DNA of 64,000 nucleotides. It comes from an uncultured Commensalibacter sp. GTDB lineage: Bacteria; Pseudomonadota; Alphaproteobacteria; Acetobacterales; Acetobacteraceae. Made by a program: the position numbers and the translations under genes. The stretch spans positions 62,001-126,000 of the forward strand of contig CAMPDW010000002.1 in assembly GCA_946699565.1 (NCBI GenBank), written 5' to 3'. This document shows, piece by piece, positions 1 through 10,064 of the stretch (position 1 is the stretch's first letter; the number at the start of each line of letters is the position of its first letter). The notes under the pieces were generated by a model. The model saw nothing but the letters and a program-made list of their open reading frames with translations, was not told the origin of the DNA and searched no databases.

Positions 1-1668
1 CAACGATGGGGAAATAGCAGCCAATTTACTTGGGTTCGTCCTCTTCATCGTATAAGTTGTATTCTTGATGGAAACGTTGTTCCTTTTACTCTTGCAAAAG
101 AAAATGATAACGCTTACGGCTTAATCAGCGATCGAACAACCGAAGGGCACCGTTTTCTTTCCCCTGAACCTTTTGCTATCCAGAACACAAAACAATGGCA
201 GGATACTTTATTTTCTCATCATGTTATCGCTGATCCCGAGCAGCGTCGTAATAAGATCCTGACAGATATCATCCAGCTGGCAGAAAGCCATAAACTTCAA
301 TTTGTTGCCGATGATGAACTTTTAAATGAAGTAACAGGGCTTGTTGAATGGCCAGTTGCCTATATCGGTAAAATTGATCCTATTTTTATGGATTTACCAC
401 AAGAGGTAATGCAAGTTTCCATGCGAGTGAATCAACGTTATTTTGCCTTAAAAAATCAAGATGGTACTCCTGCTGCGAATTTCATATTTATTGCTAATAT
501 TAAACCAGACAATGATGGTTTCCTCATTATCGCTGGAAATGAGCGTGTTTTACGAGCACGTTTTGCAGATGCTCGTTATTTCTGGATGCAAGATCGTAAA
601 GCAAAACTAGAAGACCATAATAAAGCTTTGAATGATGTTATCTTTCACGCAAAACTTGGTAATCAATATGAACGTGTAGAACGTATTGTTAAAATTGCAG
701 GTTTCCTTGCAAATCAATTTCATAGCGATGCCCATCATGCGCAACGTGCAGCTTTCCTTTGTAAAGCTGATTTAACAACAGGAATGGTTGGAGAATTCCC
801 AGAATTACAAGGCATTATGGGAGGATATTATGCCCAACATGATAACGAAGATCCTGCGGTAGCACTTGCTATTAAAGAACATTATAAACCTTGCGGTTCA
901 AATGACAAGGTGCCTAATGCTTCTTGTTCAATCATTGTTGCTTTGTCTGATAAAATTGATTTATTAACTTCATTTTTTGCCATAGGTGAAAAACCAAAAG
1001 GTTCGGGGGATCCTTATGGATTAAGGCGTGCTGCACTCGGAATAATTAAAATTATCCGTGAGAATAAACTTTCTTTCAATCTTCAAAAAACATTTGAATT
1101 CGCAATTCAAACACTTCCCGAGTCCTTACAATATGCTTCGAATTCCAAACTATTGTCGAATTTCATGAATGAACGGCTTATTGTTCAATTAAGAAGCGAA
1201 GGTTTACGATATGATATTTTATCAGCTGTTACACAAAAAGATTATTTAACAGATATTTCTGAACTTCTGGAAAAGGTCAATGCCATCAACCAAATAATTA
1301 AAACTGCTGAGGGAAAAGATTTATTAGCCGCTGTCAAAAGAGCAAGTAATATCCTTAAAATTGAAAATAAAAAAGATGGGCCACATCAGGGTGAACCCGA
1401 TCCATTCCTCTTTAATCAAGATGAAGAAAAAAATCTATTTCATCATTTGGGACAAACAGTTGAAACCATTCATACAGCACTTGATCATAAAGAATTCGAA
1501 AAAGCGATGAATAATATTGCAGCATTACGACCTGAACTAGATAGCTTTTTTGATAAAGTTGTAATTAATGACTCAAATGAAGCTATCCGTAAAAATAGGC
1601 TGAAACTTTTAAATCAGATCGATTATATCGCAAATCTTATTGCTGATTTCGATCAAATCGAAAAATAA
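1..1668 (+). CDS. glyS: Glycine--tRNA ligase beta subunit, 5'-truncated by window edge
   Basis: The frame is open from base 1, so the gene begins outside the window; the 555 visible codons are the central and C-terminal parts. GlyS is the large subunit of the bacterial alpha2beta2 glycyl-tRNA synthetase, which charges tRNA-Gly in the cytoplasm. Family signs include the repeated beta-subunit core (WVRPLHRISCIL, then EVMQVSMRVNQRYF near codons 135-150), the HD-like stretch ending in YYAQHDNEDPAVALAIKEHY, and a C-terminal helical anticodon-binding region containing GDPYGLRRAALGIIK. The first internal ATG, at 388, is not the true start because strong GlyS homology continues upstream of it. It ends six bases before the convergent glycosyltransferase gene. 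glyQ is expected just upstream, outside the window. Confidence 0.95.
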   Translation, partial: QRWGNSSQFTWVRPLHRISCILDGNVVPFTLAKENDNAYGLISDRTTEGHRFLSPEPFAIQNTKQWQDTLFSHHVIADPEQRRNKILTDIIQLAESHKLQFVADDELLNEVTGLVEWPVAYIGKIDPIFMDLPQEVMQVSMRVNQRYFALKNQDGTPAANFIFIANIKPDNDGFLIIAGNERVLRARFADARYFWMQDRKAKLEDHNKALNDVIFHAKLGNQYERVERIVKIAGFLANQFHSDAHHAQRAAFLCKADLTTGMVGEFPELQGIMGGYYAQHDNEDPAVALAIKEHYKPCGSNDKVPNASCSIIVALSDKIDLLTSFFAIGEKPKGSGDPYGLRRAALGIIKIIRENKLSFNLQKTFEFAIQTLPESLQYASNSKLLSNFMNERLIVQLRSEGLRYDILSAVTQKDYLTDISELLEKVNAINQIIKTAEGKDLLAAVKRASNILKIENKKDGPHQGEPDPFLFNQDEEKNLFHHLGQTVETIHTALDHKEFEKAMNNIAALRPELDSFFDKVVINDSNEAIRKNRLKLLNQIDYIANLIADFDQIEK

Positions 1669-1674
1669 TCAGCT

Positions 1675-4197
1675 TTATTCTTTAACTGGATTTGATAATT
1701 CATAAAACAGTTGAGGTTTTACTTTAAAATGGGGTGAATAAGCAGGATCATTTTGATAAATTGACTTTCCACCCCATTTCTTTTCCATATATTTCATTTC
1801 ATAATTAAATCGTTCTTGATGTTCAGGACGATCATCACTACCTCTTGAAAAACTTTCATGATGGGTAGCTATAACGTCCATACACATAATAATGCGATAT
1901 CCCGCTTCCCTTACTTTTAAACAAAAATCAACGTCATTATAAGCAACCTTTAAATGAACCTCATCAAATCCATCCACTTCATGAAAAACAGATGCTTTGA
2001 CCAACATCATGGCTGCTGTTACCGCTGATAATTCTTGTGATAAAATGGAACGACCGCAATATCCATATTCATCTTTTGTCAGCCCCCTATTCATATGATG
2101 AGCAATCTCACCAGATCCAACAATAATACCTCCATGCTGAATTCTGCCATTCGGATAAAGTAGCTTTGTTCCTACAATTGCCACATCATTATATAATTCC
2201 GCTTCGTTTAGCATCTTTTCCAACCAACCTTCATACTCAACGAAAACATCATTATTTAAAAATAAATAAAAATCTGATTTAGCTTTTTTCGCAGCAAGAT
2301 TATTTAAACGTGCAAAGTTGAATTCTTCCTGAATTGTTAAAAACTCGATATTGTCTTTAAGAGAGTAATTTCTAATAAATTCTAATGTTTCTAGTTCTTT
2401 TGATCCATTATCAACAAGTAAAAGCTTATAATTTGAATCATTCGTTTTCAGTAAAATACGATCGACACATTCTTTTGTAATTTGAAGCTGATCTTTAAAA
2501 AGAATAATAATCGTTACGGAAGATTTAATTTTATGCTGGCTCCAATCAATTTTATACATTGTAGCTTCCTTAATCGAAGAAACAGTCGCTACTTTTCCAA
2601 TACGCTTTAAATGATCGCATACACAGGCAATTCCTGCCTCTACCGCATATTGTTTATTACTAGTTGTTTCAGCTGTAGAATTTTGCGTTATTCGCCAATG
2701 ATATAAAATTTCCTGCACATGATATATTTGAGAAGGTTTTAAAATCTCTATCAATCTCAATAAATAATCATGATCCTGTGCTCCATTATAATGTGAAGAA
2801 AGAGATCCAACTTTTTTAACATAATTAATATTAACCATGACAAAATGACAAATGTAATTACAACTCAATAAATAACGATAATTGAAATCAGGCTTTAAAT
2901 TTGGTTCTGTATAAACACCATTACAATCAATTTTGTCTTCATCAGAATAAATCAAATCAGCATTATGAAATTGTGCCGCCAATATCATTATTTCCAATGC
3001 CTCTTGCACTAATAAATCATCATGATCAAAAAATGCGATCCATTGACCTTTTGCCTTTTTTAAACCAACATTCGTTGCTTCTGAAATTCCTTTGTTTTGT
3101 TTTAAAGCAATTGATTTTATTCGTTTATCCAATTGAACAAATTTTTTTATTTCTTGTTGAATTAATTTTGATTTCCCACCATCATCAATTAAGATCAATT
3201 CCCAATTGTCATAAGTTTGATTTAAAACCGATTCAACTGCTTTTTTGAAAAAATATAGATCTGGTCGGTAAACAGGACAAATAATGGAAATTAAAGGTTG
3301 CTCAATTTCTTCTTTCCTGTTTTTCCACTCTTGACGCTTTTGATTTAAAAAAAGAGATAAAAAAGAATAATATTTTTGTGCCCATATATAATATTCATCT
3401 AAATTATATTCTGGATTTAAAATAAGATTTTTAATCTCACTTTTTAAAGAGACAATTTCTTTATACAAGCTTTCTACATGATTATTTAGGGTTAATAACT
3501 TCTGTTCCAATAAATCATCAATAAGGCTTGTTTTATAGGGGCTGTTTTGTAATTCAATATATTCAGGCAATAAATAAATGTGAAATTCTGCTGTAAGAGA
3601 CTTTCGAAGTGCCATAGGGATAAATACAGAAAAACCACATCTAGGGTCTCCATCATAAACACTCGCTACATCAGGCCGGTATTTATTCGCTTGAACCGTT
3701 TTAAGTTCAACACCATTCATAACAATTAAAACTTGACAATTACCTGTATATTTTCCTGTTTGCAGATCTTTTCTTAATACCCATCCAATCACCGATCCAT
3801 TTTTCCACCCATCAATATAAGACTTATATTGAATCTTGGTCATATTTCCCCTTAATAATTGGAAATTTATATAAACAGCTTGTTTATTTTTCAATGCAGG
3901 ATCCAAGATTAATAGCGGTGTTTCGTCTACAAATCGAAAAAATAATTTATGATTTTTATTATCTCTATATTTTTCTGGGATTTTAAATTGAAAACCTATA
4001 TCACTACGGAAAAAATTAAGTTTTTTTTGGACAACCTCATTAATTTCATTGCATTTTACTTCTGTAACCTTTAAATCATCAATGTAGACTGAAATAACCG
4101 TTGGCTCTTTCGATTTTAATACATTAATAGCCCAACCTACGAATACTTCATTTTTAATTCTTTGACAAAAACCAGTACAGCGTGATTGAGTATTCAT
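1675..4197 (-). CDS. Large glycosyltransferase with two GT2 domains
   Basis: An 840-residue protein with two family 2 (GT-A) glycosyltransferase domains. The first, about residues 300-500, starts at PLISIICPVYRP and has the DDG and FFDHDD (DXD-type) nucleotide-sugar sites. The second, about 560-800, starts at SSVTIIILFKDQ and has LLVDNGS and FLNNDV. The first 220 residues are not recognised; a putative coiled-coil linker follows (about 225-265). No signal peptide or membrane segment is evident, so it is probably cytoplasmic or peripheral at the inner membrane. Such tandem GT2 proteins build O-antigen, capsule or exopolysaccharide chains; the sugar cannot be read from sequence. It lies downstream of the infC terminator, so it probably has its own promoter. 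Confidence 0.85.
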   Translation of the reverse strand: MNTQSRCTGFCQRIKNEVFVGWAINVLKSKEPTVISVYIDDLKVTEVKCNEINEVVQKKLNFFRSDIGFQFKIPEKYRDNKNHKLFFRFVDETPLLILDPALKNKQAVYINFQLLRGNMTKIQYKSYIDGWKNGSVIGWVLRKDLQTGKYTGNCQVLIVMNGVELKTVQANKYRPDVASVYDGDPRCGFSVFIPMALRKSLTAEFHIYLLPEYIELQNSPYKTSLIDDLLEQKLLTLNNHVESLYKEIVSLKSEIKNLILNPEYNLDEYYIWAQKYYSFLSLFLNQKRQEWKNRKEEIEQPLISIICPVYRPDLYFFKKAVESVLNQTYDNWELILIDDGGKSKLIQQEIKKFVQLDKRIKSIALKQNKGISEATNVGLKKAKGQWIAFFDHDDLLVQEALEIMILAAQFHNADLIYSDEDKIDCNGVYTEPNLKPDFNYRYLLSCNYICHFVMVNINYVKKVGSLSSHYNGAQDHDYLLRLIEILKPSQIYHVQEILYHWRITQNSTAETTSNKQYAVEAGIACVCDHLKRIGKVATVSSIKEATMYKIDWSQHKIKSSVTIIILFKDQLQITKECVDRILLKTNDSNYKLLLVDNGSKELETLEFIRNYSLKDNIEFLTIQEEFNFARLNNLAAKKAKSDFYLFLNNDVFVEYEGWLEKMLNEAELYNDVAIVGTKLLYPNGRIQHGGIIVGSGEIAHHMNRGLTKDEYGYCGRSILSQELSAVTAAMMLVKASVFHEVDGFDEVHLKVAYNDVDFCLKVREAGYRIIMCMDVIATHHESFSRGSDDRPEHQERFNYEMKYMEKKWGGKSIYQNDPAYSPHFKVKPQLFYELSNPVKE

Positions 4198-4273
4198 AGA
4201 ATTATACCTTTTATAATTTCAATTATTCTTTTTTTAAATCAAAAATAAAATTTTGTCTCCCTAACCCTAATAT

Positions 4274-4303
4274 AAAAAAAAAGGTATGTAAAATATACAT
4301 ACC
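4274..4303 (-). terminator. Rho-independent terminator of infC
   Basis: Read on the minus strand, a perfect 8-bp stem (GGTATGTA / TACATACC) with a 5-base loop is followed by nine T residues. It starts 31 bases after the infC stop codon and separates infC from the downstream glycosyltransferase gene. Confidence 0.85.
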
Positions 4304-4333
4304 TTCTCAAATCTCAATAATTTATGAATAACT

Positions 4334-4870
4334 TTAACGAGCTACTAAAACCATAATCATTTGACGATTTTCTATTTTTGATGTCTGTTCTGGTTTTGCG
4401 ACCTCTTCCATATCAACACGGAATCGATCTAATAATTGAACACCCAATTCCTGATGCGCCATTTCACGACCTCGAAACCGTAACGTAATTTTGACCTTAT
4501 CCCCACCAGCAATAAAGCGCTTTACCGCATTTAATTTGACTTGATAATCATTTTCATCAATATTAGGTCTTACTTTAATTTCCTTAATATCAATAACTTT
4601 TTGTTTTTTACGGGCTTCATTTTTCTTTTTTTGTTGTTCATATTTAAATTTGCCGTAATCAACAATCTTAGCAACAGGTGGGTCAGCATTTGGACTGACT
4701 TCCAATAAATTCAACCCAACAGCATAAGCCATTTTCAAAGCTTCACGCGTTGGTACAATACCTAACATTTCACCATCAGCACCTACAAGACGAACCTGTG
4801 CAGCACGGATTTCATCATCAACCAAAGGCCCTTCACGATTAGTCGCAGGGGTTATCGATGTTTTTACTAT
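4334..4870 (-). CDS. infC: Translation initiation factor IF-3, apparent AUA start
   Basis: IF-3 binds the 30S subunit, prevents premature 50S joining and checks the start codon and initiator tRNA. The N-terminal domain begins at NREGPLVDDEIRAAQVRL and the C-terminal domain carries IKVRPNIDENDYQVKL and RFRGREMAHQELG. The frame contains no ATG or GTG upstream of the conserved region. A TTG at 4825 would cut into the conserved N-terminus, removing NREGP. The reading frame extends 15 codons further, to an ATA at 4870 placed seven bases after a strong AGAAGGAG. That gives a 178-residue protein of normal IF-3 length. A rare start codon is the known basis of IF-3 autoregulation (AUU in E. coli). An ATA start is inferred, not proven. 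It lies downstream of thrS in the same orientation, a common pairing, and is followed by a terminator. Confidence 0.9.
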   Translation of the reverse strand: MVKTSITPATNREGPLVDDEIRAAQVRLVGADGEMLGIVPTREALKMAYAVGLNLLEVSPNADPPVAKIVDYGKFKYEQQKKKNEARKKQKVIDIKEIKVRPNIDENDYQVKLNAVKRFIAGGDKVKITLRFRGREMAHQELGVQLLDRFRVDMEEVAKPEQTSKIENRQMIMVLVAR

Positions 4871-4885
4871 GGTTTAGCTCCTTCT
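4868..4885 (-). promoter_or_regulatory. Strong Shine-Dalgarno and ATA start of infC
   Basis: The minus strand reads AGAAGGAG, seven bases, then ATA GTA AAA. The good ribosome-binding site fixes ATA as the best start and marks a probable IF-3 autoregulation point, since IF-3 discriminates against non-canonical start codons. Confidence 0.7.
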
Positions 4886-5031
4886 ATAAATAAATTATTA
4901 AAAGTAAATTATTTACTTGAATAAATTAACAATTAATTTATCAAAAAATCCAATATTGTAAATAATCCCTTTCTTTAATTTAATAATAAAATAATTATTC
5001 AAAATACTATAATAGATTTTACAAAAACTAT

Positions 5032-6999
5032 CTAGCCTCCACAATAAAATTTAGCTTTCTGCGATATAACTGAGACACGTCCTTTATCGGGTGGAGCAGC
5101 CTCTTTTGATAATTGATTAACGGTCTTATCCAAATCTATAACCTCTTGAAATTTCCCGCCTAAACGACGAACTGCCAACTGACGTTGTTCAGCCTCTTTA
5201 CGTCCAATAACCAAAATAACCGGAATATGTTGTAAACTATGTTCACGAATTTTTGCATTAATCTTTTCATTTCTGTTATCCAATTCAACACGTATTCCAT
5301 GAATTTTTAAAAGACTCACAACTTCCTGAGCATAATCTTCCACATCATTAACAATTGTGGCAACTACAACTTGGACAGGAGCCAACCATAATGGGAAATG
5401 ACCCGCATATTGTTCAATGAGAATACCAATAAATCGTTCAAAAGACCCCAAGATCGCCCGATGAAGCATAACTGGACGATGTCTTGCACTATCTTCACCT
5501 ATATATGCGGTTTTAAGACGTTCTGGCAGGACGTAATCAACCTGCAACGTACCACATTGCCAATCACGTCCAATTGCATCCCGTAAAACAAATTCTAATT
5601 TAGGACCATAAAAGGCACCTTCTCCTTTATTGAGTTCAAATTCCACGCCAACTTGCTTACATGCTTCTTTTAAACTATTTTCTGCACGATCCCAAATCGC
5701 ATCATCTCCCGCTCTTTTTTCTGGACGATCAGAAAATTTGATACGGAAACTCTCAAAACCAAGATCTTTATAGACTTCTGATAACATATGAACAAATAAA
5801 GCTGTTTCTGAAGTAATTTGGTTTTCAGTACAAAAAATATGAGCATCGTCCTGGACAAAAGAACGAACACGCATAATTCCATGTAATGCCCCGGAAGGTT
5901 CATAACGGTGACATGCCCCAAATTCTGCCATACGTAAAGGCAATTCACGATAAGAACGCAATGTATGATTAAAAATCTGGATATGACATGGACAATTCAT
6001 AGGTTTCAAAGCATAAATACGATCTTCATCCTCTACAGAGGCAATAAACATATTTTCCTTAAATTTATCCCAATGCCCTGAAGTCTCCCATAAAGAACGG
6101 TCAACAAGCTGGGGGGTCCGCACCTCTTCATATCCATATCGATGTTGGACACGTTGCATATAAGCTTGTAATTCAGTATAAATTTGCCACCCTTTTGGAT
6201 GCCAGAATACAGATCCTACAGCTTCATCCTGAAGATGGAAAAGATTCATTTCTTTCCCGATGCGTCGATGATCGCGTTTGCTTGCTTCTTCCAATTGCGT
6301 CAAATAGACATCAAGTTCTTTCTGATCACGCCATGCAGTCCCATAAATTCGTGACAACATAGTATTTTTGGAATTACCACGCCAATAGGCTCCGGCAACC
6401 TTCATCAATTTAAAGGCTTTGCCGACATCACCTGTTGTTCTTAAGTGCGGACCACGGCAAAGATCAAGCCAGTTTCCCTGTTTATAAATTGTAATACTTT
6501 CAGAATCTGGCAAATCACGAATAAGCTGTGCTTTATATTTTTCACCAATTTTTTCAAAATATTCAATAGCCTCTTGACGAGGCAATGCTTCTCTTACAAA
6601 AGGTTCATTACGTGCAATGATTTCATGCATCTTTTGCTCAATTTTTTCCAAATCTTCTGGTTTAAACTGTTCTTCACAAGCAAAATCATAATAAAAACCA
6701 TTTTCAATAGCAGGCCCAATTGTAACTTGGGTGCCTGGATAAAGCTCTTGAACCGCCTGAGCCAATACATGGGCGGCATCATGACGAATAAGCTCTAATA
6801 CGGCATCATCCTTTTTTGTAATGAACTTTACAGATGAATCTTCATGTATTTCCGTTAATAAATCAACTAATTTACCATTCAGCTCCATCGCTAAAGCTGC
6901 ACGGGCCAAACCTTCCCCAATTGATTGCGCAATATTTAAACCCGTTACCGACCCTTCATATTCACGAACAGATCCATCAGGCAAAGTAATAGATGGCAT
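5032..6999 (-). CDS. thrS: Threonine--tRNA ligase
   Basis: Class II aminoacyl-tRNA synthetase that charges tRNA-Thr in the cytoplasm. At 655 residues it has the full bacterial architecture: N-terminal TGS domain (about 1-62, [16 protein letters not shown]), editing domain with HDAAHVLAQ and the CRGPH zinc-like motif (about 65-225), catalytic core (about 245-540) with motif 2 ([14 protein letters not shown]) and zinc ligands (MNCPCH), and an anticodon-binding C-terminal domain (LAPVQVVV onward). Start ATG 6999 fits the family N-terminus. The gene follows a glycosyltransferase gene by 44 bases and precedes infC. No T-box or other leader was seen upstream. Confidence 0.97.
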   Translation of the reverse strand: MPSITLPDGSVREYEGSVTGLNIAQSIGEGLARAALAMELNGKLVDLLTEIHEDSSVKFITKKDDAVLELIRHDAAHVLAQAVQELYPGTQVTIGPAIENGFYYDFACEEQFKPEDLEKIEQKMHEIIARNEPFVREALPRQEAIEYFEKIGEKYKAQLIRDLPDSESITIYKQGNWLDLCRGPHLRTTGDVGKAFKLMKVAGAYWRGNSKNTMLSRIYGTAWRDQKELDVYLTQLEEASKRDHRRIGKEMNLFHLQDEAVGSVFWHPKGWQIYTELQAYMQRVQHRYGYEEVRTPQLVDRSLWETSGHWDKFKENMFIASVEDEDRIYALKPMNCPCHIQIFNHTLRSYRELPLRMAEFGACHRYEPSGALHGIMRVRSFVQDDAHIFCTENQITSETALFVHMLSEVYKDLGFESFRIKFSDRPEKRAGDDAIWDRAENSLKEACKQVGVEFELNKGEGAFYGPKLEFVLRDAIGRDWQCGTLQVDYVLPERLKTAYIGEDSARHRPVMLHRAILGSFERFIGILIEQYAGHFPLWLAPVQVVVATIVNDVEDYAQEVVSLLKIHGIRVELDNRNEKINAKIREHSLQHIPVILVIGRKEAEQRQLAVRRLGGKFQEVIDLDKTVNQLSKEAAPPDKGRVSVISQKAKFYCGG

Positions 7000-7043
7000 A
7001 CTTAAAACTCCAGAACGAAAATTAATCTCAATAATTATAAACT

Positions 7044-7952
7044 TTAATGAACCCAGTTCAATTCTTGTGCAACCTTTTTTACAGAAAGATTACGTAAATC
7101 CGATTCATACAATATTTTAACATGTTTTCCCCGTGGCGCTGTTAAACCCGGATTACTCGCCGATGAAAAAAGTACAATCGAATATCCCCCCACTAAAGCA
7201 GCTATGTGCATTGGTCCCGTATCATTACCCAGCGAACATTGTGCATTTTTCATTAGGAAACCCAATTGAAACAAATTTGTTTTACCAGTCAGATTTATAG
7301 CTTGAGGACACGAATGCAAAATTTGTCGAGAGATTTCAACTTCATCTTTCCCCCCTACAATTACGGGTTTCAGTCCCTTTTCAAGACACATTTTTGCAAT
7401 TTCACCATAATAATAAACAGGCCACCTTTTTTCGGAACGTCGTGCAGAACAACCAGGAATTAAAACAACATAAGGTTGAGTTATTGAAATATCAATTATT
7501 TCGGATAAAAACCAAGATAAATCTAAAATAGGGTAATCTATTATACCAGCCTTATTTAATTGATCTTTTTGTCGATCAATTGTATGCATAAAGTTACGAT
7601 TAACCGCGTCATGTCTATCCGTTGCCGTTTTAGCTATTGCTGAACCCTTCCTTTGCCCTGATAGTTTAAAATAACATGTCGATCGACGAGAGGTTTGTAA
7701 ATCAAAAATATAATCAAATCCTTGTAATTTTTTTCTTAATTTAAATAAACCATAAATATTAAACCAAAAAGGTTTATCATCCACAATAACATGATCAAAC
7801 CAAGGTGATCTTTTTGCCAATTCTACAAAAGGCTTTGTGGTTAATAACGTAATTTCAGCTTTTGGAAAAGCCTTGCGGATAGCAGCAAAAGGGTAAAAAC
7901 TTTGTATAAAATCGCCCAAGGCACCCAAACGCATAATTAAAATTCTATTCAT
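7044..7952 (-). CDS. Glycosyltransferase family 9 (heptosyltransferase-like)
   Basis: A 302-residue GT9 enzyme of the ADP-heptose:LPS heptosyltransferase family (WaaC/WaaF/RfaF type). The N-terminal Rossmann half starts with [19 protein letters not shown]. The C-terminal donor-binding half has the family signatures [17 protein letters not shown] and [17 protein letters not shown]. It is probably a peripheral inner-membrane enzyme of the LPS core or a related glycolipid. It is somewhat shorter than typical WaaF (about 340 residues). It lies seven bases downstream of a GT4 gene and 44 bases upstream of thrS, so it is probably co-transcribed with both. The sugar transferred cannot be deduced. 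Confidence 0.85.
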   Translation of the reverse strand: MNRILIMRLGALGDFIQSFYPFAAIRKAFPKAEITLLTTKPFVELAKRSPWFDHVIVDDKPFWFNIYGLFKLRKKLQGFDYIFDLQTSRRSTCYFKLSGQRKGSAIAKTATDRHDAVNRNFMHTIDRQKDQLNKAGIIDYPILDLSWFLSEIIDISITQPYVVLIPGCSARRSEKRWPVYYYGEIAKMCLEKGLKPVIVGGKDEVEISRQILHSCPQAINLTGKTNLFQLGFLMKNAQCSLGNDTGPMHIAALVGGYSIVLFSSASNPGLTAPRGKHVKILYESDLRNLSVKKVAQELNWVH

Positions 7953-7958
7953 ATTTAT

Positions 7959-9122
7959 TTAAAATAATTTTTTAGGAGTTGGTAAAACTTCATTATACAC
8001 CTCCAATGTTTTTTGTTGCATCTTTTCCAAAGTATATTTTTTTTGCACTTCTTCTCGGGCAATTCTTCCAATCCATTTTAAATCATCATCAGACTTTTGC
8101 ATTAACTGATCCAATATCATAGCCAAATTATTAACGCTTCCAGGCGTAAAAAGATAACCTGTTACACCATCCTCAATAGTTTCAGCTGCCCCACCATGAT
8201 TGGCAACAACAACTGGTTTTTCCATTGCTTGTGCTTCTATAACAACCCGTCCAAAAGGTTCCGGCTTGATTGAAGGCACAACTACAATATTGGCCAAAGC
8301 CAAAACAGCGGGCATATCTTGACTATTCCCAACAAAATAAACAGAATCTTTAATTTTCAAATAATCCGCCAATTCCAACAATTTTTTTAAAAAATGATCC
8401 TTATGTTTAACAGGTCCGACAAAAATACAAATCCAATCGGGATATTTAACTTTAATTTCTGCAAAAGCCCTCATTAATAATTCATGCCCTTTCCACTCCG
8501 TTATTCGTCCTGGTAAAATTATGATTTTTTGCTCTTCTGAAATGCTCCAATTTTGAGCGAGTAAATTTATACGGTTTCCTAAAAATAAATTAGGATTAAA
8601 AACTTCTAAATCAACACCACGAGAAATAATTGATATTCTTTCTTTTTCTACATGATATTGGTTTTGTAAAAGTTCAGCAATATAATGACTTATGGCAATA
8701 ACTTTTTGCCCATAAGTCATAACTCGATTATACCAATGTTTTGCAAACCACTTAGCCTGATAAACACCATGCCACGTCGTTATAAAAATCGTTTTACATT
8801 TTCTTGCCGCCAACCACGCTGACCACGCAGGTGCCCTTGAACGTGCATGCACAACATCAACTTTATAAGTCTGAATAACTTTCATTAAAGCATAATAATT
8901 TTTCCAGATCGTCCATGGATTCTTTGAATTAAGTGGCAAATGAATATAAATAGCCCCTATTTTTTCGAGATGCTGCCGCCAGACACCTCCTTCACTGGCT
9001 ATGATTGCAATTCCACCAGCTTGTATAATACCTCTTGCCATATCAATAGTGCCTCGTTCAACGCCTCCTGTACCCAAAGCTGGCAATACTTGTAATATAA
9101 CAGGTTTATTTTTCATCTCCAT
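7959..9122 (-). CDS. Glycosyltransferase family 4
   Basis: A 387-residue GT-B fold retaining glycosyltransferase. The N-terminal acceptor domain starts with ILQVLPALGTGGVERGT, a glycine-rich loop typical of GT4. The C-terminal donor domain has IILPGRITEWKGHELL, VFVGP-type strands and the E-x7-E motif in EPFGRVVIEAQAMEKP. This family builds LPS core and O-chain glycans. It sits between a GST gene (10 bases upstream) and the GT9 gene (6 bases downstream), forming a small envelope-glycan operon that runs toward thrS. The start at 9122 is followed by a second in-frame ATG two codons later. Substrate unknown. Confidence 0.88.
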   Translation of the reverse strand: MEMKNKPVILQVLPALGTGGVERGTIDMARGIIQAGGIAIIASEGGVWRQHLEKIGAIYIHLPLNSKNPWTIWKNYYALMKVIQTYKVDVVHARSRAPAWSAWLAARKCKTIFITTWHGVYQAKWFAKHWYNRVMTYGQKVIAISHYIAELLQNQYHVEKERISIISRGVDLEVFNPNLFLGNRINLLAQNWSISEEQKIIILPGRITEWKGHELLMRAFAEIKVKYPDWICIFVGPVKHKDHFLKKLLELADYLKIKDSVYFVGNSQDMPAVLALANIVVVPSIKPEPFGRVVIEAQAMEKPVVVANHGGAAETIEDGVTGYLFTPGSVNNLAMILDQLMQKSDDDLKWIGRIAREEVQKKYTLEKMQQKTLEVYNEVLPTPKKLF

Positions 9123-9132
9123 TTAAACTTCA

Positions 9133-9801
9133 TTAAAAATCTAAATCAGCATAATATTTAGGAGGAATAATCCCACTTACACGATCATTTAATAAAGCAC
9201 GAAAACTCGGACGGGACTTAATGCGAACATACCATTCCTTAACAAATGGATTTTTATCCCAATTAATATCACCAATATAATCCAAAGTGGAAATATGTGC
9301 AGCCGCAGCAAAATCAGCAATTGATAAATTATTACCTGCTAACCATACTCGATTTTCAGCTAGATAAGCAACATAATCAAGATGATATTTAATATTCTGG
9401 TAGCCCTCCCTCAAGGCTTGTGCATTTGGATTACTATTGCCAAAAAGCCTTTTAAACATTTTTTCAAACAAAAGATTGCGGGTAACCTCACGATTAAATT
9501 TATCATCAAACCAAGCAATTAATCTACGAACTTCTACTCTTTCAGCTAAAGTACGTCCCATTAATGAAGTGTCTGGATAGGCTTCTTCTAAATATTCACA
9601 AATTGCATAAGAATCAGCAATAATAAGACCTGTTTCCTCGACTAAAACAGGAACAGACCCGGCAGGATTTATTGCCAAAAAATCAGCTCTTTTTTTCCAA
9701 ACAGCCTCGGTCATTAATTCAAAAGATAACCGCTTTTCTGACATTAGCAAGCGAATTTTACGACTGAATGGACAAAGAGGAAGATGATACAATATACGCA
9801 T
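9133..9801 (-). CDS. Glutathione S-transferase family protein
   Basis: A 222-residue protein with a thioredoxin-fold N-terminal domain (about 1-78; RILYHLPLCPFSRKIRLLM, NPAGSVPVL and ADSYAICEYLEE for glutathione binding) and an all-helical C-terminal domain containing LSIADFAAAAHISTLDYIG. The CPFS motif places a cysteine at the usual active-site position, as in beta/omega-like GSTs. Alphaproteobacterial relatives are generic glutathione-dependent detoxification proteins; the substrate is unknown. It is the first gene of the GST-GT4-GT9 operon. The start is close to the end of an AT-rich gap that separates it from the divergent minC. Confidence 0.88.
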   Translation of the reverse strand: MRILYHLPLCPFSRKIRLLMSEKRLSFELMTEAVWKKRADFLAINPAGSVPVLVEETGLIIADSYAICEYLEEAYPDTSLMGRTLAERVEVRRLIAWFDDKFNREVTRNLLFEKMFKRLFGNSNPNAQALREGYQNIKYHLDYVAYLAENRVWLAGNNLSIADFAAAAHISTLDYIGDINWDKNPFVKEWYVRIKSRPSFRALLNDRVSGIIPPKYYADLDF

Positions 9802-10064
9802 ATAGTTAGTTTGCCACTATTTAACAAAAGTTACCTACTGTAACACAATATATTTTTTACTTAAATATTTTATATCTTTTACAAATTATACCTATAATCA
9901 TATAGCTTAAATTTTAATAAATGATAAAGCTTAAAATTTGCTTTTAACTTAAATACAAGATAATTATTTGCGTGGAAAATGATTTTTTATTTTTAATCTT
10001 TAATAAAACATAATATTTTATATGTTACGCTCTTTATCCATCTGTATAACAGGAAAAAACACTC

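Noticed and set aside
2901..3248. Plus-strand open frame inside the glycosyltransferase gene
   Set aside because: Low-complexity shadow of an AT-rich coding region without family features.
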